Assembly: GCF_021215455.1 (NCBI RefSeq) | Contig: NZ_JAJPWV010000002.1 | Span: 310,001 to 374,000, forward strand | DNA: 64,000 nucleotides | Origin: Mucilaginibacter roseus | GTDB taxonomy: Bacteria; Bacteroidota; Bacteroidia; Sphingobacteriales; Sphingobacteriaceae | Reading direction: 5' to 3' | Shown here: in pieces, positions 26,668-32,579 of the stretch | How the letters are laid out: the number at the start of each line of letters is the position of its first letter | Numbering within the stretch: position 1 is the stretch's first letter | Made by a program: the position numbers and the translations under genes | The notes under the pieces: generated by a model | Databases searched by the model: none | Seen by the model: the letters and a program-made list of their open reading frames with translations, nothing else | What the model was told of the DNA's origin: nothing

Positions 26668-27585
26668 ATGACCAAAAACGCTCCGGAAACGACCGTAAAA
26701 ACCGCGTTAAACCGCAACCTTTTAATACTGCATTTCACGGTTTTCATATGGGGATTTACGGGCATTTTAGGCGCGCTGATTTCGGTGCCGGCAATACAAT
26801 TGGTGTGGTACAGGGTAGTGATAGCGGTGGTATCTTTATTCCTTTATTTTAAGTTTAGCCGTACCGATTTCAAAGTGAGCAAACGCTCATTTTTGACACT
26901 CCTATTCACCGGCGCATTGGTTGGCGGGCATTGGATTTTATTCTTCGCCGCCATCAAATTATCTACTGTTTCGGTAACGCTGGTATGCCTATCATCCATC
27001 ACTTTATTCACCGCGGTTATAGAACCTTTGATGAGTAAAAAGGCCATCTCTAAACTCGAAATACTGGCCGGACTATTGATAATTACCGGCATAATATTAA
27101 TTTTTAAATTTGAGTTTAATTACACTAAGGGTATCGTAACCGCGCTGTTGAGCGCGCTGCTTGCGAGCCTTTTTTCCATTATAAATTCCAAACAAGCACA
27201 GAAATTAAACGCTCCGGTTATCGCTTTTTATGAGCTGGGAGGCGCTGTTTTGTGGATCAGCTTGTATCTGTTTTTTACCGGCGGCTTTAACAAATACATG
27301 GCGTTAAACGCCCCGGATGCCGGGTATCTTTTACTCCTGGGCACGGTGTGCACATCGCTTGCTTACGTTGCCGGGGTATCAGTTATGCGTGAGCTTTCGG
27401 CATTCAAGGTCGCCCTGATCACCAACCTTGAGCCGGTCTACGGCATTATAATGGCGGCACTTTTTTTTGGTGATATGAAGAAAATGACGCCCGGTTTTTG
27501 GGCTGGAGCTACCATCATTCTGTCCACTATTTTTTTGTTTCCAGTAGCGCAAAAGCAGATCGCCAAACGTCGCAACAAGCGTTAA
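26668..27585 (+). CDS. EamA/DMT-superfamily transporter
   Basis: 305 aa with about ten membrane segments in two EamA repeats (about 15-145 and 155-295). Seen: LHFTVFIWGFTGILGALISV at the first segment and the repeat-2 signature LITNLEPVYGIIMAALFFGD. Drug/metabolite transporter family; substrate not predictable. Starts 2 nt after lptG, so it belongs to the tgt-lptG transcript, and a hairpin terminator follows 46 nt after its stop. The tail is very basic (KRRNKR). Confidence 0.9.
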   Translation: MTKNAPETTVKTALNRNLLILHFTVFIWGFTGILGALISVPAIQLVWYRVVIAVVSLFLYFKFSRTDFKVSKRSFLTLLFTGALVGGHWILFFAAIKLSTVSVTLVCLSSITLFTAVIEPLMSKKAISKLEILAGLLIITGIILIFKFEFNYTKGIVTALLSALLASLFSIINSKQAQKLNAPVIAFYELGGAVLWISLYLFFTGGFNKYMALNAPDAGYLLLLGTVCTSLAYVAGVSVMRELSAFKVALITNLEPVYGIIMAALFFGDMKKMTPGFWAGATIILSTIFLFPVAQKQIAKRRNKR

Positions 27586-27631
27586 TTTTTTTGTCCTTAC
27601 CATATCAAGAACCCGTCGGGTAGGGGATTTC

Positions 27632-27656
27632 ATGGCCTTTATTTAAGGCCATTTTT
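27632..27656 (+). terminator. Intrinsic terminator of tgt-lptG-EamA
   Basis: ATGGCCTT (27632-27639) pairs with AAGGCCAT (27645-27652) around a 5-nt loop, followed by TTTT. Confidence 0.72.
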
Positions 27657-27719
27657 AAGCCCTTTAAGCCACTATATTTTTTGACGGATTCCGGCACCTT
27701 AAAATCGTTTCGTGCGCAC

Positions 27720-28411
27720 ACATCAAAAATCAGAAAATAAGATAGTGTACAATAATAATTTTAACATCATGCCATTTGGAAAGTACATTCTATCTAAATT
27801 TTGTAAATTAAAAATACAAAACAAATAAAATTAAAATTCTATTTATATTGTAAATCAATTATTTATATGTTTTATATAAATTTATAATTTACAATGATCG
27901 ACGTAATTTAAATACTCAAATACTAAATATTTTAGCATTCATAAAATCTCACTTGAATTACAATTCATATTAATTTTAAAATCAAATACTTAAATACATT
28001 TATCTAAACAAAAAATAAGTTGATGGTCATTTTCGGGAAGTAAATAGATAGTGTATTGAACACCAAAATGAGGAATTGTAAAAAATATGCACAGTATTAC
28101 AGCTTGTATACAGCCACACGATTTTTAACTGAAAATTGCGCAGGATATGACCGCTATTTCGACTCGATATGCTCAATAGATTTCAGCAACAAATCATCTG
28201 ACGCGGCAATCCTATCTATCAAAGTTTGTATTGCAAACACCTTGCCAAATCATCGCTCAAATTTTCTCTGCTTTATTTTAAGGGATGGAATGCGAGGCGC
28301 TAAGTATATCCTTTTAAAGGCGGCCTAACCCATCGGTTGTTATAGCCACTCAACAAAACAAGCGTTTCACAAAAACACATAAAATGCAGATATTGGTTAT
28401 ATACATAAACC
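27720..28411. other. AT-rich gene-poor segment
   Basis: About 690 bases without a convincing gene. Two sampled 60-base stretches (27781-27840 and 27841-27900) hold only 8 and 7 G/C. It contains a long AT inverted repeat (27847-27895) and a 9-bp direct repeat GATAGTGTA at 27741-27749 and 28047-28055. A short open frame (ATG 28068 to 28328, 86 codons) encodes a Cys- and Asn-containing sequence unlike any family I know and has no start signal; I treat it as chance. Could be an insertion scar, a regulatory leader for the LapA-like gene, or a nucleoid-protein-silenced segment. Confidence 0.5.
27847..27895. repeat. AT-rich 49-nt inverted repeat
   Basis: The outer 9 bases ATTGTAAAT (27847-27855) and ATTTACAAT (27887-27895) are perfect complements, and a further 7 bases match inside (18 of 22 positions per arm). 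There is no G/C-rich stem and no T-run, so it is not a normal terminator. Could be a protein-binding dyad or a cruciform-prone site. Confidence 0.5.
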
Positions 28412-28699
28412 ATGCACAACATGAGCATTAAAACAATCGTGGCGATTGTGATCGCCGTACTACTCACCATCATTATTATGCAAAACCGGGACGAGGTTCC
28501 ATTCAACATTTTATTCACTTCTATGTACGCGTCGAAACTGGTTGTGATGGCCGGCGTTGCCATTGCCGCCTTTGTGGTAGGCGTGATTGTGGGGCGACCG
28601 AAAAAACAGAAATATGATATTGAGCAATATCATGACACCATGTATAACAAAAACAAAACCGATACACTAAGCGATGAAGATCGCGATTACATCAGTTAA
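28412..28699 (+). CDS. LapA-domain-like small inner-membrane protein
   Basis: 95 aa; ATG at 28412 or at 28421 (MSIKTIV), both plausible. Two hydrophobic segments (about 8-24 and 40-63) separated by QNRDEVPFNILF, the usual layout of LapA-domain (DUF1049) proteins, then VVGVIVGRPKK and a charged tail. In Enterobacteria LapA/LapB tune LPS synthesis; here function is inferred only from topology and motif. It lies 5 nt before the dehydrogenase gene, so they probably form an operon. Confidence 0.72.
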   Translation: MHNMSIKTIVAIVIAVLLTIIIMQNRDEVPFNILFTSMYASKLVVMAGVAIAAFVVGVIVGRPKKQKYDIEQYHDTMYNKNKTDTLSDEDRDYIS

Positions 28700-28704
28700 T
28701 TATC

Positions 28705-29595
28705 ATGAACAAAAAGATAGCATTTATAGGCCTCGGCAATTTAGGCACCCCGATGGCAAAAAACCTGATCGCAGCCGGTTATCATCTGCAGGTTTACAAC
28801 CGCACGACATCCAAGGCCGAAGAGCTGGAGCAGGCATCAATAACCGTTTGCAGCACCCCGGCACAGGCCGCGGAAGGAGTTGATTTTGTCATTACCATTT
28901 TGTCTGACGACGCCGTGGTGACCGAGATAGTGACCGGCGCCGATGGCATTTTAAAAACCATGCAAAAAGGAGCGCTGCACATCTCCATGAGCACCATTTC
29001 GCCGCAAACATCAGAGCAGCTTTTGGCCATTCACAAAGAGGCCGGAACAAGCTACCTGGCCGCCCCTGTTTTTGGTCGCCCGGAAGCCGCCGCCGCGAAA
29101 AAATTATGGGTATGTGTTTCGGGCGAAACTGAAGCCAAAAAATCAGCCGAAGACATCCTGAATGCCATGGGCCAAGGCATCATTGATTTTGGCGAAACAA
29201 CGGGCGGCGCCAACGTAGTAAAACTGACGGGAAACTTCATGATCATGGCCGCGCTGGAAACCATGGCCGAGGCTTATACCATTGCCGAAAAGAACGGACT
29301 GGACCGCCAGCAGGTGGCCGACTTTTTCAGCTCCACGCTTTTCGCCTGCCCCATATTTCAGAACTACGGAAAATTCATCGCCGCTAAAAATTATGAGCCC
29401 GTTGCATTCAAAGCCAAACTGGGTTATAAGGATGCGCGATTGGCCTTGGCATTGACACAAAAAAGCGAGGTGCCGGCTCCGCTGGTATCGCTGGTAAACA
29501 CACGCCTGCTTACCCAGGTGGCGAAAGGCAAAGGCGACAGCAGCGACTGGATTGCCGCATTCGGCGAAGGGGTGTCGGAAGATGCGGGGGTATAA
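28705..29595 (+). CDS. 3-hydroxyisobutyrate dehydrogenase-family NAD(P)-dependent oxidoreductase
   Basis: 296 aa beta-hydroxyacid dehydrogenase family (GLYR/HIBADH type). NAD(P)-binding IGLGNLGTPMAKNLIAAGY at the N-terminus (residues 8-26), VYNRTTSKAEEL suggesting NADP preference (Asn-Arg after the second strand), substrate loop SMSTISPQTS, and catalytic Lys173 in GGANVVKLTGN. Likely reduces a small semialdehyde such as glyoxylate or succinic semialdehyde; exact substrate unknown. Its TAA stop is the first three bases of the inverted repeat at 29593-29685, so the last codons may have been changed when that repeat arrived. Confidence 0.88.
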   Translation: MNKKIAFIGLGNLGTPMAKNLIAAGYHLQVYNRTTSKAEELEQASITVCSTPAQAAEGVDFVITILSDDAVVTEIVTGADGILKTMQKGALHISMSTISPQTSEQLLAIHKEAGTSYLAAPVFGRPEAAAAKKLWVCVSGETEAKKSAEDILNAMGQGIIDFGETTGGANVVKLTGNFMIMAALETMAEAYTIAEKNGLDRQQVADFFSSTLFACPIFQNYGKFIAAKNYEPVAFKAKLGYKDARLALALTQKSEVPAPLVSLVNTRLLTQVAKGKGDSSDWIAAFGEGVSEDAGV

Positions 29596-29685
29596 CCCCT
29601 CCCAAACCCTCCCCGAGGGGGAGGGCTTTAAGAAGTAGCTACAAAGATAAAGCCCGCCCCGAGGGAGAGGGTTTGGGTGGGGTTA
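29593..29685. repeat. 93-bp imperfect inverted repeat (REP/MITE-like) between two stop codons
   Basis: Left arm 29593-29630 starts TAACCCCTCCCAAACCCT; right arm 29648-29685 is its complement at 32 of 38 positions. Each arm contains its own CCCCGAGGG palindrome, so the DNA or RNA can fold into a branched hairpin. The outermost TAA on each side is the stop codon of the flanking convergent genes (dehydrogenase on plus, ispE on minus). There is no coding capacity. Likely a dispersed intergenic repeat that also acts as a two-way transcription barrier. Confidence 0.8.
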
Positions 29686-30483
29686 CAGATAATATACCTT
29701 ATTACTTTCTTCCAACATAGTTAAGTCAGGAGTTTGCTCAAATATCCCGAAAACAGACGCTCCACTCCCGCTCATACTGGCGTATAAAGCCCCGGCCTCG
29801 TACAAGGCTGCTTTTACGCCACGGATAACAGGATGATTTTTAAATATCGACTCCTCAAAATCATTTTTAATGTACTGTCGCCATAGGGCAACGGGTTGTT
29901 GTACTAAATCTTGCAGTGAATGGATGGACGGTTTGGGCCGCACACCGCGATAAGCCTCCCCTGTTGATACGTGGGCGGGCGGCATCACCAAAACAATTTT
30001 ATAGGCCGATAGATCGAGCTGCACGGGTTGAAAAACGTCGCCCTTCCCGTGGGCATACACCGGCTTGTTTTGGATGAAGAAAGCACAGTCGGCACCGAGC
30101 TGGCGGGCATAGCCCTCCATTTGCTCAATAGTTAAATTCAATCCGAATTGCAGATCGAGCAATTTGATGAAAAAAGCAGCATCAGCTGAGCCACCGCCGA
30201 GCCCCGCACCTATCGGGATATTTTTATGCAGATGGATGCTCACCGGCGGCAGGTCGTAATCTTTTTTGATGAGATGATACCCCTTAACGCAAAGGTTATC
30301 CTCCACGTTGCCGGGGATGCCAATACCCGATGCTTCGAACGTTAATTCACCGGCCTCTACAATTTCCAGCGCGTCTTTTATCCCGATAGGGTAAAAAACG
30401 GTTTCGAGGTTGTGGTAACCATCGGGGCGGCGTTCGGTAATGTTGAGGCCAATGTTTATTTTTGCGTTCGGAAAATTGATCAT
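29683..30483 (-). CDS. ispE: 4-diphosphocytidyl-2-C-methyl-D-erythritol kinase
   Basis: 266 aa GHMP kinase. Phosphorylates CDP-ME in the non-mevalonate isoprenoid pathway. Seen: FPNAKINIGLNITERRPDGYH at the N-terminus, ATP-binding PIGAGLGGGSADAA (GHMP motif 2) and the C-terminal SMSGSGASVFGIF glycine motif 3. The final TAA is supplied by the edge of the inverted repeat. Divergent from thyA, with its own promoter at 30531-30560. Confidence 0.96.
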   Translation of the reverse strand: MINFPNAKINIGLNITERRPDGYHNLETVFYPIGIKDALEIVEAGELTFEASGIGIPGNVEDNLCVKGYHLIKKDYDLPPVSIHLHKNIPIGAGLGGGSADAAFFIKLLDLQFGLNLTIEQMEGYARQLGADCAFFIQNKPVYAHGKGDVFQPVQLDLSAYKIVLVMPPAHVSTGEAYRGVRPKPSIHSLQDLVQQPVALWRQYIKNDFEESIFKNHPVIRGVKAALYEAGALYASMSGSGASVFGIFEQTPDLTMLEESNKVYYL

Positions 30484-30530
30484 AGAAAAAGATTAACAAC
30501 TGCGTGTAGTTACTCACATCCGTAGGTTTC

Positions 30531-30560
30531 CAAAAATAGATTATTTTTATTTGCAGCAAA
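30531..30560 (-). promoter_or_regulatory. ispE promoter
   Basis: On the minus strand TTTG (complement of 30557-30560), an 18-nt spacer, then TATTTTTG (complement of 30531-30538), a good match to the Bacteroidota TTTG / TAnnTTTG promoter. Expected start about 30524, leader about 40 nt. Confidence 0.55.
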
Positions 30561-30589
30561 CGCCGTAACGGCCAACAACCCATAAAACG

Positions 30590-31384
30590 ATGAAACAGTA
30601 TTTAGACCTGATGCGCCATGTGATTGAGAACGGAACCCAGAAGCACGACCGCACAGGCACGGGTACCATCAGCGTTTTTGGTTACCAGATGCGTTTTAAT
30701 TTGCAGGAGGGTTTCCCGATGGTGACCACCAAGAAGCTGCACCTCAAATCCATCATCCACGAGTTGATATGGTTTTTGCAGGGCGATACCAACATTAAAT
30801 ATTTAAAAGATAACGGCGTGCGCATTTGGGATGAGTGGGCCGATGCCGATGGCAACCTGGGGCCGGTTTACGGGCACCAGTGGCGCTCGTGGCCTACGCC
30901 GGATGGCGGGCACATTGACCAGATCAGCCAGATCATCGATCAGATCAAAAACAACCCTGATTCGCGCCGTATCATCGTTTCTGCCTGGAATGTATCTGAG
31001 GTTAACAAAATGGCGCTGCCGCCATGCCACAGCCTTTTCCAGTTTTACGTGGCCGATGGCAAACTGTCGTGCCAACTATATCAGCGCAGCGCCGATATAT
31101 TTTTGGGCGTACCATTCAACATTGCCTCATACGCGCTGCTTACCATGATGGTGGCGCAGGTCTGCGGCCTGCAGCCCGGCGACTTTATCCACACCTTTGG
31201 CGATGCCCATATTTACAATAATCACCTGGAGCAGGTAACCCTGCAATTAAGCCGCGAGCCGAGACCTTTGCCTACCATGCGCATAAATCCCGATGTGGAT
31301 AATATTTTCGATTTTAAGTATGAAGACTTCACGCTGGAAAATTACGATCCACACCCGCATATAAAGGGTGTGGTAGCTGTATAA
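30590..31384 (+). CDS. thyA: Thymidylate synthase
   Basis: 264 aa, same length as E. coli ThyA. Makes dTMP from dUMP with methylene-THF, leaving dihydrofolate for FolA three genes downstream. Catalytic Cys146 in [10 protein letters not shown]; folate/dUMP residues in RDRTGTGT-type loop (here [11 protein letters not shown]), QWRSW, and [22 protein letters not shown]-terminus ends IKGVVAV as expected. Followed after 26 nt by the toxin-antitoxin pair and then folA. Confidence 0.98.
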   Translation: MKQYLDLMRHVIENGTQKHDRTGTGTISVFGYQMRFNLQEGFPMVTTKKLHLKSIIHELIWFLQGDTNIKYLKDNGVRIWDEWADADGNLGPVYGHQWRSWPTPDGGHIDQISQIIDQIKNNPDSRRIIVSAWNVSEVNKMALPPCHSLFQFYVADGKLSCQLYQRSADIFLGVPFNIASYALLTMMVAQVCGLQPGDFIHTFGDAHIYNNHLEQVTLQLSREPRPLPTMRINPDVDNIFDFKYEDFTLENYDPHPHIKGVVAV

Positions 31385-31388
31385 TCCA

Positions 31389-31406
31389 TAGATTTGTGTA
31401 AATTTG
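31389..31406 (+). promoter_or_regulatory. Two overlapping -7 boxes before the toxin-antitoxin pair
   Basis: TAGATTTG (31389-31396) and TAAATTTG (31399-31406) both match TAnnTTTG. The first would start transcription near 31402, just before the antitoxin ATG at 31411. This suggests the antitoxin-toxin-folA segment has its own promoter in addition to thyA read-through. No -33 TTTG is seen. Confidence 0.45.
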
Positions 31407-31410
31407 ATGT

Positions 31411-31593
31411 ATGAGCATTGCCGAATTAAAAAACGAGATACACAAAGCTGTTGACAAAATGCCGGAGCGCGATTTAAAGGAATTGCTTGACTTGATAAAT
31501 AAAAAGCAATACTGGGATGATTCGGCCATTGAAGAACACGTTGACGCCATAATTTCAGAAAACAAGGAATTGCTCCAAAAATTAGCGCAATGA
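31411..31593 (+). CDS. Probable antitoxin of Doc-type toxin-antitoxin pair
   Basis: 60 aa, highly charged and helical (MSIAELKNEIHKAVDKMPER, ending NKELLQKLAQ). No Phd-like N-terminal beta fold is apparent; it resembles small Bacteroidota antitoxin-type proteins that start with a helix of the form 'ELK.EIH..VD' and end with a toxin-binding helix. Its stop overlaps the Doc-like start (ATGA), the normal antitoxin-toxin order. I infer that it neutralises the toxin by covering its active cleft. Confidence 0.65.
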   Translation: MSIAELKNEIHKAVDKMPERDLKELLDLINKKQYWDDSAIEEHVDAIISENKELLQKLAQ

Positions 31594-31973
31594 TCAGTTT
31601 TCAGTCCGCTGTCCGTATTCACAACAAGTTAATTGATGAATTTGGGGGTAGCAAGGGTGTTCGTGAAGACAATTTGCTTGAGTCCGCATTAAGCCGCCCG
31701 TTTGCCACTTTTGATGGTATCGATCTTTATCCCGCTGCCACTGACAAAGCCGCAGCTATTTTTGAAAGCCTCATCATCAATCATCCTTTTATGGATGGCA
31801 ATAAAAGGATTGCCTATGTTATGATGGAAATCTTACTGCGTTTTGATGGATTATATCTCCCCGTATCTCAAAACGAAAAATATCAATTTGTGATTAACGC
31901 AAGCACTGGTGAGATCCGGTTCGAGGAAATCAAAAACTGGATAGAAGCCAATACTCAACCAATGATCAAATGA
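31590..31973 (+). CDS. doc: Doc-family (death-on-curing) Fic-fold toxin
   Basis: 127 aa, normal Doc size. The Fic/Doc motif is intact: H65-P-F-M-D-G-N71-K72-R73. The Lys in place of the second Gly of AMPylating Fic proteins is the Doc signature; P1 Doc phosphorylates EF-Tu and halts translation. Residues GSKGVREDNLLESALSRP near the N-terminus are also typical. Both ends overlap neighbours by ATGA (antitoxin upstream, folA downstream), so it is locked into a four-gene unit with essential dTMP/folate genes. Base composition is not obviously foreign. Confidence 0.87.
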   Translation: MISFQSAVRIHNKLIDEFGGSKGVREDNLLESALSRPFATFDGIDLYPAATDKAAAIFESLIINHPFMDGNKRIAYVMMEILLRFDGLYLPVSQNEKYQFVINASTGEIRFEEIKNWIEANTQPMIK

Positions 31974-32452
31974 CCACATCCATCATAGTCGCCATAGCGC
32001 AAAATTATGCTATCGGCAAAAACAACCAGTTGTTATGGCACCTGCCCAACGACTTAAAACATTTCAAAAACACTACCAGCGGCCATACCGTTATCATGGG
32101 CCGTAAAACGTTCGACTCGGTAGGCAAACCGCTGCCTAAGCGCCGCAACATTGTTATTACCCGGCAAAACATCGGCATTGAGGGTTGCGAGGTAGTTAAC
32201 AGCCTTGAAAGCGCATTGGCATTATGTGTCGATGAAGCGGAAGTATTTATTGTTGGTGGGGCGGAGATATACAAACAAGCTATGCCGGTTACAGATAGAA
32301 TATATCTCACCATTGTTCATCACGATTTTGAGGGCGATACCTTTTTCCCAGAAATTGACAACAGTGAATGGACGGAAATTGCGCGAACCGACTACCACGC
32401 TGATGAAAAACACGCTTATTCTTACTCCATTCTCACACTGGAAAAGCGCTAA
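31970..32452 (+). CDS. folA: Dihydrofolate reductase
   Basis: 160 aa. Reduces dihydrofolate made by ThyA. Seen: IIVAIAQNYAIGKNNQLLWHLPNDLKHF (start of the fold; quoted in two parts here as VAIAQNYAIGK and LLWHLPNDLKHF, with the catalytic Asp in LPNDL), the NADPH motif VIMGRKTFDSVGKPLPKR, and FIVGGAEIYKQAM. The ATG overlaps the toxin stop by 4 nt, so translation depends on the toxin gene being translated or on re-initiation. The gene is followed by a 127-nt gap with the secDF promoter. Confidence 0.96.
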   Translation: MTTSIIVAIAQNYAIGKNNQLLWHLPNDLKHFKNTTSGHTVIMGRKTFDSVGKPLPKRRNIVITRQNIGIEGCEVVNSLESALALCVDEAEVFIVGGAEIYKQAMPVTDRIYLTIVHHDFEGDTFFPEIDNSEWTEIARTDYHADEKHAYSYSILTLEKR

Positions 32453-32506
32453 CAACCCGCTATTTATTTTGTTTTAATTTAAAATTCCTCGCTGTAGAAA
32501 TTTTAT

Positions 32507-32514
32507 TAGATTTG
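32507..32514 (+). promoter_or_regulatory. -7 promoter box for secDF
   Basis: TAGATTTG matches TAnnTTTG; expected start about 32520 and a 60-nt leader before the secDF ATG. No clear -33 TTTG. Confidence 0.45.
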
Positions 32515-32579
32515 CCGTCTTATTAAAAAAAGTTATAAAAGACAAATTATAATATATTCAATAGTTATACTTCTTCACG

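Noticed and set aside
28068..28328. Possible 86-codon gene MRNCKKYAQYYSL...
   Set aside because: No ribosome-binding or promoter signal, unusual composition, no recognisable family, and set in AT-rich DNA; likely chance open frame.
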